Shown here in pieces: positions 10,067 through 18,760 of a stretch of DNA of 58,550 nucleotides; the first letter of the stretch is position 1; each line of letters begins with the position of its first letter. Both the position numbers and the translations under genes were made by a program. The DNA is taken from contig NZ_RJTM01000071.1 of assembly GCF_003725735.1 (NCBI RefSeq), forward strand, positions 1-58,550, written 5' to 3'. The notes under the pieces are model-generated. The model did not search any database. It worked only from the letters and a program-made list of their open reading frames with translations, and was not told the DNA's origin. This stretch comes from Sinomicrobium pectinilyticum (GTDB taxonomy: Bacteria; Bacteroidota; Bacteroidia; Flavobacteriales; Flavobacteriaceae).

Positions 10067-10110
10067 AAATAATTTTAACATTTGTGTTGACCGATTTGTT
10101 AAAATTATTT
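10067..10110. repeat. 14-bp perfect inverted repeat upstream of int
   Basis: AAATAATTTTAACA at 10067-10080 and its exact reverse complement at 10097-10110 are separated by 16 bp. The right arm runs into the -33 box of the integrase promoter, so it may be an operator or an integrase arm-type binding site. Confidence 0.75.
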
Positions 10111-10139
10111 GGGCAGACGCGGTAAAGAACGTAACTTTA
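10108..10139 (+). promoter_or_regulatory. integrase promoter
   Basis: TTTG at 10108-10111 and TAACTTTA at 10132-10139 are separated by 20 bp. Transcription would start near 10146, which rules against the TTG codon at 10147 and favours the ATG at 10192. Confidence 0.6.
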
Positions 10140-10191
10140 AAGGGATTTGACTTTCGTCCGGGAACTCATGTGTAACCTAAAGACGAAAGTA

Positions 10192-11466
10192 ATGAAGACT
10201 TCTTCGACATTCAGTATCATGTTCTGGGCTAACATCCCCAGGGCAAAAGAAAACAAAGCGACTATTTATGTAAGGATCACCGTTAATGGCAAACGGGCCT
10301 CCATCAGCCTGAACCGCAAGGTCGATCTCGCCATTTGGGATCCCCATAAGAACCGGGCCCTTGGGAACAGCCAAAAGGCCAGGATGCTCAACAGCTATCT
10401 GGATGAGACATATAACTACATCTTCCAATGCTACCGAGACCTGAAAATGGATGGTAAACTCATCACCGCAAAGAGTGTCAAGGCAAGGTACCTGGGAGAG
10501 GATGAGAAGAGCCGTACCCTATCCGATATTGTCGCTTACCACGGTGAGGATATGGTTGACCAGTTGAAATGGGGTACCCAGAAGAATTATTTTACCACGC
10601 AAAAGTACCTTACCAAGTTTTTAAAGGCCCGGTACAAGACTACAGATATGTACCTCAAGGAACTGGACTATGACTTCATCATCAAGTTTGAAAGGTTCCT
10701 CCGGAACCATAAGCCGACGGACCACCAAAAGCCCATGGGGAACAATACGGTGATGAAGCACATCGAGCGCTTCAGGAAATTGATCGGGCTGGCCATCAAG
10801 CTGGGTTGGCTCGACCGGGATCCCTTTGCTTATTTTAAGCCCAAATTCATCAAAAAGGAAAGGGACTTTTTGAACAGGGAAGAGCTGGCCGAAATTGAGA
10901 AGAGGGAATTTGACATGCCGAGGCTACAGCAGGTAAAGGATTTGTTCGTGTTCAGTTGCTACACCAGTTTGAGTTATATCGACGTGATCAATCTGAGCAA
11001 GGGCAACATCCATTTGGGAATAGATGGGGAGCAATGGATCGTCTATCAGAGGGAAAAGACGGCCAAGCCCATCCGTATTCCCATTTTGCCCGTGGCCCTT
11101 GAGATCATTGAAAACTATAAGGACCACCCCAAGTCCAGGGCAAACGGAACACTGTTCCCTAAAATATCGAACCAAAAACTCAACTCCTATTTAAAGGAGA
11201 TTGCGGACCTCTGCGGTATTACCAAGAAACTCACCTTCCATGTGGCCCGGCATACCTTTGCCACCACGGTGACCCTTTCCAACGGGGTTCCCATTGAAAC
11301 GGTTTCCAAGCTTTTGGGGCACAGTAAGATTGCCACGACCCAAATTTATGCCCGGGTGATCGAGCGTAAGGTCAGTGAGGACATGGCAATACTGAGAGAA
11401 AAGCAGAAAAGGCATATTATCGAAATTATGAAGGCGGATGAAGAAAGTGGAACGTATGATTCATAA
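10192..11466 (+). CDS. int: tyrosine recombinase (ICE integrase)
   Basis: A 424-residue site-specific recombinase that would integrate and excise the element. It has an N-terminal arm-binding domain, a SAM-like core-binding domain (about 100-200) and a C-terminal catalytic domain. Visible catalytic residues are H350-x-x-R353, H377 (LLGHSK) and the nucleophile Y386, with a beta-hairpin Lys in QREKTAKP. The first catalytic Arg is missing: the motif reads TSLSYID with Ser261 in its place, as in IntDOT of CTnDOT. The start at 10192 (MKTSSTFSIMFW) fits the family; in-frame starts at 10168 (ATG) and 10147 (TTG) are less likely. It lies next to tRNA-Pro. Confidence 0.92.
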   Translation: MKTSSTFSIMFWANIPRAKENKATIYVRITVNGKRASISLNRKVDLAIWDPHKNRALGNSQKARMLNSYLDETYNYIFQCYRDLKMDGKLITAKSVKARYLGEDEKSRTLSDIVAYHGEDMVDQLKWGTQKNYFTTQKYLTKFLKARYKTTDMYLKELDYDFIIKFERFLRNHKPTDHQKPMGNNTVMKHIERFRKLIGLAIKLGWLDRDPFAYFKPKFIKKERDFLNREELAEIEKREFDMPRLQQVKDLFVFSCYTSLSYIDVINLSKGNIHLGIDGEQWIVYQREKTAKPIRIPILPVALEIIENYKDHPKSRANGTLFPKISNQKLNSYLKEIADLCGITKKLTFHVARHTFATTVTLSNGVPIETVSKLLGHSKIATTQIYARVIERKVSEDMAILREKQKRHIIEIMKADEESGTYDS

Positions 11467-11670
11467 TGCAAAATATACCTCGTTCCATGATATCGAAATG
11501 TTAGGCTAAAGCAAATTATTCATTTCACTTGGATGTAAAAGACAATAAACACAAAGAGTATCTAATAGTATCGGAGTGGTAATAAATTTCGAAAAATGTT
11601 CAAGAAAAATAAATAAAGATTAAAAGTTTGATTTTGTATGGGCAGGATCGGTTTAAATGGAGAAAAATTT

Positions 11671-11720
11671 AACCCTGACTTTGTTACAGGAATGAAGCAA
11701 AATAACCCTGACTTTGTTAC
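11671..11720. repeat. 17-bp direct repeat between int and traN
   Basis: AACCCTGACTTTGTTAC occurs at 11671-11687 and again at 11704-11720, a period of 33 bp (three helical turns). The 262-bp gap between int and traN holds nothing else recognisable. It could be a binding site for Int, Xis or another element protein. Confidence 0.7.
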
Positions 11721-11728
11721 TTGTTGAA

Positions 11729-12529
11729 TTATTTTTTTGCTTTTAAAATTACTTTCCTGCTTCCCTTACGTTCCTGTAACTCTAATTGCAATTTTTCCTT
11801 ATCCCCCAGCACAAATTTGGGCAGGACGTAAACAAACCGAAAGGTTTGGCTGTTGCGTATCCTGGATGGCATCTTATGGGTATTGATCGGCTCCATTTCC
11901 AATTGTTGAAATGAAGCCTTGCGCTTTTTGTTCCCACTGACCCTGTACACCTTTAAAAAATCGATATCAAACGAAATGCCGGATGTATTGGAAAGTTCCA
12001 TGACCAGATAGGTTTCCGGTCCGTTGTAGACGAATCCTTGCAACTGGAGCTTGATACCCTTTTTATTCCTGGACTTGAGTCGTTTCGGTTTTGATTTCAA
12101 AAGATGTTCTGCAAACCGTTCAAAATATTCTATTCGTAGGGTAGTGCTATCCTTCACTTTTTTGGAAGGTCCGGGAGTGGCCTTGATTGGCATTTCAGTT
12201 CCGATGCGCTCTGATTTCGGAATGAAATAGTTCAGTTTGGACAGATTTTCTTCATATTTCAGGATATAGGAGAATACACTTCCATCATCCGTGACCACCA
12301 GGAGATTACTTTCCACTCCGGGCTGCGCCTGTAACAAACCAAAGTACTGTTCCTTTTCCCGGTTATAGGTAAATACAAAATGTATAGCCCCGGTAACGGC
12401 CTGACGGATGGCCCCGGGAAAGAACAGGGCCACGTTCTTTTTGTCATTGGCATATAGGGTGTCCAACTTTTGTTGGGCATATAGGGCCCTGCAAAACATC
12501 AGGGCCAATAGTAGAAGTACTGTTCTCAT
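11729..12529 (-). CDS. traN: conjugative transfer protein TraN (DUF4138)
   Basis: A 266-residue exported protein with a signal peptide cut near residue 19. The conserved region after LYANDKKNVALFFP, with VTDDGSVFSY, marks the TraN/DUF4138 family of Bacteroides-type conjugation systems, a VirB9-like outer component of the type IV secretion channel. Its start overlaps the stop of traM by 4 bp. It is the last gene of the transfer operon; no traO, traP or traQ follows. Confidence 0.9.
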   Translation of the reverse strand: MRTVLLLLALMFCRALYAQQKLDTLYANDKKNVALFFPGAIRQAVTGAIHFVFTYNREKEQYFGLLQAQPGVESNLLVVTDDGSVFSYILKYEENLSKLNYFIPKSERIGTEMPIKATPGPSKKVKDSTTLRIEYFERFAEHLLKSKPKRLKSRNKKGIKLQLQGFVYNGPETYLVMELSNTSGISFDIDFLKVYRVSGNKKRKASFQQLEMEPINTHKMPSRIRNSQTFRFVYVLPKFVLGDKEKLQLELQERKGSRKVILKAKK

Positions 12530-13464
12530 GGTTCTAGTTTTAATATTATTTGATAGTCGTCCAAAACGGTCACCTTGACCTGTCGGTTATTCCTTCTAAA
12601 TAGTTGTTTGATACCACTGACCTGTGGGACACCGGGGACATTGACATCGTCCACTACATCGCCGACCACCTGTCTTTGGACTTCTTCACGGAAACTGTTT
12701 TCGATATAGATGCCTTCACTACCATCGGCCAGGTCATAGGCCCCAAAGGTGATAGGCCGGTTATCGATATGTTCAATGGTGATCAGGGTCCGGTTGGGCT
12801 TGAAGCTGACAAAACCATAAATGAGGGTGTTCCTTGGGACCATTTTTCCACCGATCTTTGCCGGGTGGTTTAACCGCATCCGGAGGCGATAATGTTGTTT
12901 GACCGTCTGGGTGCCATCCACCCGGACAGATAATTGGCTGTCCGTGTTTAAGCTGGTTGCCAATGGATTTTCCTTGGGATCGGAAGCAAAGAAGAGTTGG
13001 TGCTCCAGTCCGATTTCCTTGGCAGCAATCTCCCTCTGTTTATTCTTTACTATTTTTTGGACCGTGTCCTTTGGGATGGGTTTTGGTACTGTGCGGGATG
13101 TAGACGGAGCATGGCGATAGGTCTTTTCGGTGTAGTCGATCTTTCCCTGGGCATAAATGCTGTCAATGATCCGCATCTTTTCCTTGTCGGGAAGATCGGG
13201 GTCGTAGGTTCCAGTGGAGTCCAGCAAGCGTTCATCATAGACACTGGGGGCATTGACCTCCCGTTCCTCCTTCAGGGCATCCAAAGCCTCCAGTTTACTC
13301 TTATATTGCTTTTGGCCGTCCCCCAGTTTGGGAACAGGTACCTGGTTGTCCTTGACCTCTGGATCTTCTTTTTTTCTAAAGGTCAGTATGGAATATCCCA
13401 CGATGAAGAGGACGACTCCAACTATGGTCAGTACTGCTATGAGCTTGTTTTTCTGTAGTTTCAT
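12526..13464 (-). CDS. traM: conjugative transfer protein TraM
   Basis: A 312-residue protein with one N-terminal membrane segment (about 9-28), a charged, proline-containing middle region and a conserved C-terminal domain (about 150-312; motif IYGFVSF). This is the TraM layout of Bacteroidota conjugative elements, a VirB10-like protein spanning the periplasm. It follows traK after 11 bp. No traL-like gene lies between traK and traM, as there is no room for one. Confidence 0.88.
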   Translation of the reverse strand: MKLQKNKLIAVLTIVGVVLFIVGYSILTFRKKEDPEVKDNQVPVPKLGDGQKQYKSKLEALDALKEEREVNAPSVYDERLLDSTGTYDPDLPDKEKMRIIDSIYAQGKIDYTEKTYRHAPSTSRTVPKPIPKDTVQKIVKNKQREIAAKEIGLEHQLFFASDPKENPLATSLNTDSQLSVRVDGTQTVKQHYRLRMRLNHPAKIGGKMVPRNTLIYGFVSFKPNRTLITIEHIDNRPITFGAYDLADGSEGIYIENSFREEVQRQVVGDVVDDVNVPGVPQVSGIKQLFRRNNRQVKVTVLDDYQIILKLEP

Positions 13465-13475
13465 CCTAATGTTGT

Positions 13476-14111
13476 TTATTTTCTTTTTTGGTTGTCATCG
13501 GTCTGTATCCTTCTTAAGGAGTTCTCAAAAAATTCGGTGATCAACAGCCCATGGGTGTTGTGGGGGAAATTCCGGTCCACGTGGACCAGCTTTCCGGTGG
13601 TGGTCAGTTCATAGGTATCTGTGACCGAACCACGGTTGATCTTGAAGAGGGTCACCGACCGGAACCGGTACGGTTCCCTTTGAAGTTCCAACTGGCTTTC
13701 CACCCGGACCACTTCCTGTACCAGGGAATATTGCAACAGGCGGTTAAAGACCCCTTCGGCCTGTTTCTGACGGTAGAGGTCTGTGACGGAAACATCCCCC
13801 AGCCAGAGGGCCTTTTCCAGGTTTCTTTCATAGTTACTGGCATCGATACCGTAGAAATAGCGGTGGAAGAGCTCCAGGTGGGCCTTGGCCTCCACGGCCA
13901 GGTTTTCCCGCTGGGAGACCAGTTGCAGGGGCACCACCGTACCGTCCTCATTCACGACAAAGGCACTGTTGGTACTCTCCCGGTGGAGTTGGATGACCAA
14001 GAGGACGGACACCACACAGGTCAGTGCCGAAGAGATGACCACGGAAAGGACGATAAAGCGGTTCGTCCTTAATACATCATAGATATTTTTATAGGGTATC
14101 TTCATTTTCAT
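13476..14111 (-). CDS. traK: conjugative transfer protein TraK
   Basis: A 211-residue protein with a short cytoplasmic start, one membrane segment (about 19-42) and a periplasmic domain with the family pattern HLELFHRYFYGID. It matches TraK, the VirB8-like assembly factor of the Bacteroides-type channel. It lies 19 bp after traJ in the operon. Confidence 0.9.
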   Translation of the reverse strand: MKMKIPYKNIYDVLRTNRFIVLSVVISSALTCVVSVLLVIQLHRESTNSAFVVNEDGTVVPLQLVSQRENLAVEAKAHLELFHRYFYGIDASNYERNLEKALWLGDVSVTDLYRQKQAEGVFNRLLQYSLVQEVVRVESQLELQREPYRFRSVTLFKINRGSVTDTYELTTTGKLVHVDRNFPHNTHGLLITEFFENSLRRIQTDDNQKRK

Positions 14112-14130
14112 TCCAATTCTATATTAAGGC

Positions 14131-14958
14131 TTAGCCTCCCGTAAAAAGCCTGAGCACAAAGGTGCTGGCCTTACGGTAGAGTTTAAATTTCAACAACACA
14201 ATAAATCCTATGGAGGTGCATTCGACGACCGGGGCGAAAAATTCACTGCCCCAATCCGTACCGAACAGGTCTTCATAGAAGTGGGTATTGATTTCGGTAT
14301 AGAGGTTATTCACAAAGACATTGACCAGGAAAAATGCCGGGACCAACATATATACCCCGGCATAGAGCTTAAAAAAGGTATAAGCCAGGGTACGGAACTT
14401 TTCAAACACGGCAAGACTGATCACCAATGGAAAAAAGGCCTGCATGATACCAAGTAAAAAATACCGTTCCGCCAGGAAAAGGGGATAGATGTATAGATCC
14501 AGAAGCCAAAGGACAACCCCTGTTATAAAGGCCAGCATCTTCAACCCATAAAGGGGAGTGACCAAGGCCTCATAAAGGATGGCCATGGCCTTTTTGGCGG
14601 CCTCCAGGGCACCCACATCCTGTTCCAGGTCCACGTCCTGTAGCTGTAACGGGAGGAGTGCCGGGGCCGTGTCCCTGTACTGGGCCTCTATGGCTACTAG
14701 GATGGCATCAAAAACACCCAGCACCTGGGTGGAGAAGATCACCAAAAGGACGATGGCAAAGTTCTTGGCCAGTTCCGTAGGGGTCAGGCCCCAGGTATGT
14801 CCGTCGGTGGTGGCCACGCCCTCATTGTATTTTTTGAGGATGTTGATGAGGAAAAAGAGCACGGCCAGTGCCTTCATCCCCGTGATGGTGTATTGGGAGA
14901 AGTCACTGTTCTTGATGGTCTGGAAGACCGTGTCCACATATTCCAATCCTATGCTCAT
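14131..14958 (-). CDS. traJ: conjugative transfer protein TraJ
   Basis: A 275-residue polytopic inner membrane protein with six or more hydrophobic segments, matching the TraJ (VirB6-like) family that forms part of the inner membrane channel. Its start codon shares a base with the stop of traI, so translation is coupled. Confidence 0.87.
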   Translation of the reverse strand: MSIGLEYVDTVFQTIKNSDFSQYTITGMKALAVLFFLINILKKYNEGVATTDGHTWGLTPTELAKNFAIVLLVIFSTQVLGVFDAILVAIEAQYRDTAPALLPLQLQDVDLEQDVGALEAAKKAMAILYEALVTPLYGLKMLAFITGVVLWLLDLYIYPLFLAERYFLLGIMQAFFPLVISLAVFEKFRTLAYTFFKLYAGVYMLVPAFFLVNVFVNNLYTEINTHFYEDLFGTDWGSEFFAPVVECTSIGFIVLLKFKLYRKASTFVLRLFTGG

Positions 14959-15563
14959 CAGAAGCCTGTTTCGCGGTTGTTGATCCTGTCCTGCATTTTC
15001 CGGAAGGAAATGATCTCTTTGTACCGCCGTGCCCTGTTGGACACCTCGGCGACCATTTCATCCGATCGCGCCTCGTGGTCCTTCAATACCGTGGCACGTT
15101 CCGCATCGGTCATTTTCAGGTAGTCGCTGGTCAATATCCTTTCGATGTAGTCCACACTTTCCATGGACCGTTCCAGGATCTCTTCAAAGGATGCCGTGAC
15201 CCGGTCCACTTCGTCCGGTCTGATATAGGGGGAGTTAAGGATGTCCCTCAGGTCCCCCTGTACTATTTGGAACAGCTGCTGGTTGTTCCGGATCAGTTGG
15301 GCCACGGCATCCAGTTGTTGGATAACATTGCTTACTTGTTCGATTCGTTCCTTTTGCTGCTTCAGGAATTCCACCGTCTTCAACAGTTCGGAGGTCTGTT
15401 TGGCGGATTCGATGAGCTGTTTGGCCAGGCTGACAAAATTGGTATTGTCATATACTGGCATGCCTTGGGCCATAGCACGTCCGGGAAGGAAAAGAGCCAG
15501 GGTCAGGGACAATATCAGGGTTAGTGTATATTTACCCATGGTATATTTTTTGAATACTTTCAT
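14958..15563 (-). CDS. traI: TraI-like (VirB5/TrbJ-like) exported protein
   Basis: A 201-residue protein with a signal peptide (to about residue 32) followed by a long helical, probably coiled-coil region (about 45-190). Position between the VirB4 ATPase and TraJ genes and the helical layout match TraI of Bacteroidota elements, equivalent to VirB5/TrbJ pilus-tip or assembly proteins. The start overlaps the ATPase stop by 4 bp. The family call rests partly on position. Confidence 0.7.
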   Translation of the reverse strand: MKVFKKYTMGKYTLTLILSLTLALFLPGRAMAQGMPVYDNTNFVSLAKQLIESAKQTSELLKTVEFLKQQKERIEQVSNVIQQLDAVAQLIRNNQQLFQIVQGDLRDILNSPYIRPDEVDRVTASFEEILERSMESVDYIERILTSDYLKMTDAERATVLKDHEARSDEMVAEVSNRARRYKEIISFRKMQDRINNRETGF

Positions 15564-17974
15564 GTTGAAGTGTTTTTTTGATTTAAAAATTCTTGAATGG
15601 CCCGCTCCATATCTTGCGTCTCTTCATAGATCCGTAGGATGGCCTCGTTTTCAGCACCATCAGTGAGATAGGCAGTATAGACCTCCGGGGGCACTTCCAA
15701 TCGGAAGATGTTGCTCTCCTTTCCGATCTTGATGAAGATTTCCGTGTATTTTCGGTCCCCGGTCAGGTTGTTGCGGATGGAACGCAGTTGGTTCAGGTCG
15801 TGATGGGAAAGGTGGAGCCTTTTTTGCAGTTCGTCATAGCCCTTTTCATTTCTAAGGCTATAGATGACCTGGGTGTTCTCCAGGATACTTGCGGAAGTAC
15901 TGTTCTGGGGCAGCTGGTTGATGGACTGTAGGATGATGCCGATGGCCCCGTTCTGTTTCCGGATGGCCTGATAATAGAATTCCACGGATTCAAGCACATT
16001 TCCGAACTTCAATTGTTTGGCAAACTCGTCGAAGAGGATGATGCCCCGTTCGGAGCGGTTCCGCCATATGGTACGCTGGATGGCCGATTTGATCAATTTG
16101 AGCATGACGGAAAGGATTTCCTTGTTGTCCCTGACCTCGTCCAGTTCAAAGACGATAAGCCTTTTATCCTCTATCTTATAGGTCTGGTCCTCGCCCACAT
16201 TGAAGAGGAAACTATATAGTCCGCCCTCCACATATTCCGATAGGATGTGCAGAAAGTCATAGATACTGAAATGAGCCTCCTGAATGCCCAGTTCCCGGAC
16301 AAGGGTTTCCTTGTTGGCATCCACGAAGGCGTAGAGGGAAGCCAGGGAATGGGACTTTCTGACCTGTCGATAGTAGTGCAGCAGCACCTTTTTCATGGCC
16401 ACTTCCTTGCCCTTGGACACCTGCTTGCCCTCGGCCAGGAGTTCCAACAGGAAAACGGCCAGATCTTCCAGACGTTCCGGGGTCAGGTCGGCTTCCCCTG
16501 AAATGTAAAAAGGGTTGATGCCCAGGTTCTTGCCCTGTTCGTAGCGGAGAATAGTGTGCTTTCCGGGGTATAGTTTGGCAAACTTGGCATAGGAGCCGCC
16601 CAGGTCGATAATGACCAAACGGACACCGGCCTCGAAATACTGGCGCAGGATGTTATTGGCCAAAAAGGACTTACCCTCCCCGGTCGGGGCAAAGATGGCA
16701 AAGTTACGGGCCTTGATACGCCTCTTTTTTTCGTCCCATACATCCTTGAGGACGGGGATGTTGTGCTGTCGGTCATTGAAGATGATGCCCGTGGCATCCG
16801 ATCGGTAATTCGTGTTGTTGATGTATAGGCAGAGGGCGTGCTTCAGGTCGGTCACATACAGGTCCCCATCTGAAAAGTTGGAGGCAAAGCAGGGGTAGGA
16901 GTTCAGGAAATAATGCTTGCGTTCTTCTCCTCTGGGATAATAGGGCAACATATCCAGTTCCTTGAACTCTGTTTTGATCTTTGAAGCGATGCTGCCCAGT
17001 TGTGCGGAATCATCCGCCCAAAAGACCACGTTGAGATGGCCCCTTATGATACGGGAGCTGTCATCTTCGTTGATCCGGTCCACGATATGCCGGATTTTTT
17101 TCAGCACCACTTTGTTCTGTGTTCCGAAGTTGGAGCTCTTGCTGAGCTCTTCGATCTTCTTCTCCAACAATTTGCGCCATTTGTGTTTGTCATCCAGGTA
17201 CAGGAAATGGTTGACAATATGGTCCTCGTTCAGGTCAAGTCCCAGCCCATCGATAAAACCTTGGTGGAAGGTAAAATCATCCGAGGTGAATTTTTCATTG
17301 ACCTTGCTGCTTTGCAGGGATTCCCCAAAACAACGCTCGCTGTTGATGGCCAGGACATCAAAATGGTGATCGCCAATGGCCACACCTTTTTTGGACAGTT
17401 GGATGTCGGTATCAAAACCCTCGTTGAAGCCGTTGAAGTAGGCGTGGGTCACTCCCAGAATCGTTTCCTCACCAATGGGTTCGATGGACACTTTTCTGCT
17501 GTTGTTGATAAAGGAAACGGCATCGTTCACGGCCCCGACAAATTCGAGTACCCGATGGTCGAGTTTTCTATGGATACCGTTTTCGACCCTTCGGAACGGA
17601 TTGACATACTTGGAGGCTTTCAGGTTTTTTTCCAAGGGCAGCACAAAGAACAGATAACTTTGGTGCTGCATGTACGGCCTCCCTTTAAAATGATCGTATG
17701 TGGCCTTTTGGAGGAAGCTTTGTTTGGGAAGTTTATCTGCCGCATAGTGGTCTTTTCTGTAGATATCCTGCTTATGGATCACCGTTCCGAAGGGAAGGGA
17801 TTTGAAGGCCTGGAACCAGCTTGCGTGCAATTCGTCAAAGTCCGTTTCGGACTGGGAATAGATTTCGGGCAGGGAAATCCTATAGCATAGGAGGACATTG
17901 CCATTGGAGGCAAAAACGGTATGGCCCTGTATGTCCAGAATAGGGTGATGTGCGGAAAAATTGATTTTGTGCAT
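15560..17974 (-). CDS. traG: TraG-family conjugation ATPase (VirB4-like)
   Basis: An 804-residue cytoplasmic ATPase that powers assembly of the conjugation channel. It has an N-terminal VirB4 domain and a C-terminal P-loop domain with Walker A APTGEGKS (about 427-434) and Walker B GIILFDEFAK (about 645-655). It follows traF after 21 bp. In Bacteroidota naming TraG is the VirB4 homologue and not the coupling protein, which here is MobC. Confidence 0.95.
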   Translation of the reverse strand: MHKINFSAHHPILDIQGHTVFASNGNVLLCYRISLPEIYSQSETDFDELHASWFQAFKSLPFGTVIHKQDIYRKDHYAADKLPKQSFLQKATYDHFKGRPYMQHQSYLFFVLPLEKNLKASKYVNPFRRVENGIHRKLDHRVLEFVGAVNDAVSFINNSRKVSIEPIGEETILGVTHAYFNGFNEGFDTDIQLSKKGVAIGDHHFDVLAINSERCFGESLQSSKVNEKFTSDDFTFHQGFIDGLGLDLNEDHIVNHFLYLDDKHKWRKLLEKKIEELSKSSNFGTQNKVVLKKIRHIVDRINEDDSSRIIRGHLNVVFWADDSAQLGSIASKIKTEFKELDMLPYYPRGEERKHYFLNSYPCFASNFSDGDLYVTDLKHALCLYINNTNYRSDATGIIFNDRQHNIPVLKDVWDEKKRRIKARNFAIFAPTGEGKSFLANNILRQYFEAGVRLVIIDLGGSYAKFAKLYPGKHTILRYEQGKNLGINPFYISGEADLTPERLEDLAVFLLELLAEGKQVSKGKEVAMKKVLLHYYRQVRKSHSLASLYAFVDANKETLVRELGIQEAHFSIYDFLHILSEYVEGGLYSFLFNVGEDQTYKIEDKRLIVFELDEVRDNKEILSVMLKLIKSAIQRTIWRNRSERGIILFDEFAKQLKFGNVLESVEFYYQAIRKQNGAIGIILQSINQLPQNSTSASILENTQVIYSLRNEKGYDELQKRLHLSHHDLNQLRSIRNNLTGDRKYTEIFIKIGKESNIFRLEVPPEVYTAYLTDGAENEAILRIYEETQDMERAIQEFLNQKNTST

Positions 17975-17995
17975 GGCAATTTTTATTAATGCCCA

Positions 17996-18280
17996 TTATG
18001 GGTCTTCATAGAACATATAGCTTGTTTTCTTGTTGCTGATGGTCTGCGGAAATACGTTTTGTCGATGGAACATTCCAGGGTCTTGGGCAAGCCTGGACAA
18101 AATGGCATATAACAACACGTTCCAGATCAATACGGTTGCAATGGCCCCAAGGCTAAAGGAAAAAATGATGACCAAGAGGGAGCCTATTACCGAGATCATC
18201 TGAAGGGCGAAATAGGGCAGGGGCAGTCCCAGTACCATGGCTTGTTTCCGTACGTTCTTATAGGGAGTAAACTTTTTCAT
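17996..18280 (-). CDS. traF: TraF-like (DUF4133, VirB3-like) membrane protein
   Basis: A 94-residue protein with two adjacent membrane segments (about 20-60) and basic termini, as in DUF4133/TraF. VirB3-like proteins of this size sit directly before the VirB4 ATPase gene, as here. The start codon shares a base with the stop of traE. Confidence 0.88.
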   Translation of the reverse strand: MKKFTPYKNVRKQAMVLGLPLPYFALQMISVIGSLLVIIFSFSLGAIATVLIWNVLLYAILSRLAQDPGMFHRQNVFPQTISNKKTSYMFYEDP

Positions 18281-18567
18281 CAGACCACAATACCCATGAG
18301 ATAAGTGAAAATGCCCACTACGGCACCTGCTATCAGTACAAAGACCAAAACCCGGGTAATCCCTTTTTTTAGGTCGGCGTTCTCCCCGAAGAAATGCCCG
18401 GCATTGAACAGGAAGCCCACCAAAAAAATAACGGCCAGGATGATGGGGAAAATGGTCCGGATGGTGCTGGAAATATCATTGACCGAATCCTCGATGCCCC
18501 CGATCTGGGCCAAAACGGTTCCGGAAACAAAAAATGAGGTCAGGGAAAGAAACAGTGCTTTTTTCAT
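18280..18567 (-). CDS. traE: TraE-like (DUF4134, VirB2-like) pilin
   Basis: A 95-residue protein with a signal peptide (cut near residue 20) and two hydrophobic helices, matching DUF4134/TraE, the likely pilin subunit. It is the first gene of the minus-strand transfer operon. Promoters for it and for the divergent amidase gene should lie in the AT-rich gap at 18568-18760; no convincing -7 box was found. Confidence 0.88.
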   Translation of the reverse strand: MKKALFLSLTSFFVSGTVLAQIGGIEDSVNDISSTIRTIFPIILAVIFLVGFLFNAGHFFGENADLKKGITRVLVFVLIAGAVVGIFTYLMGIVV

Positions 18568-18760
18568 ATCAAAACAATTAAAGGTTCAACTGGTTTTTTG
18601 CTATGAAAAAAGTACTATATTAATCCTTGTAAATAACGGATAATCAGGTATTTGTGAATAAAATATTATTTGGAACGGATTGGTTTTTTTTGCTGCCGAT
18701 TGGCATCAGATATAATGGAAATTCCGAAGGCACTTGTTGATAACCTAAAAATCGAAACGC

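Noticed and set aside
17000-17890. 296-residue open frame on the plus strand
   Set aside because: Antisense to the VirB4-like ATPase gene.
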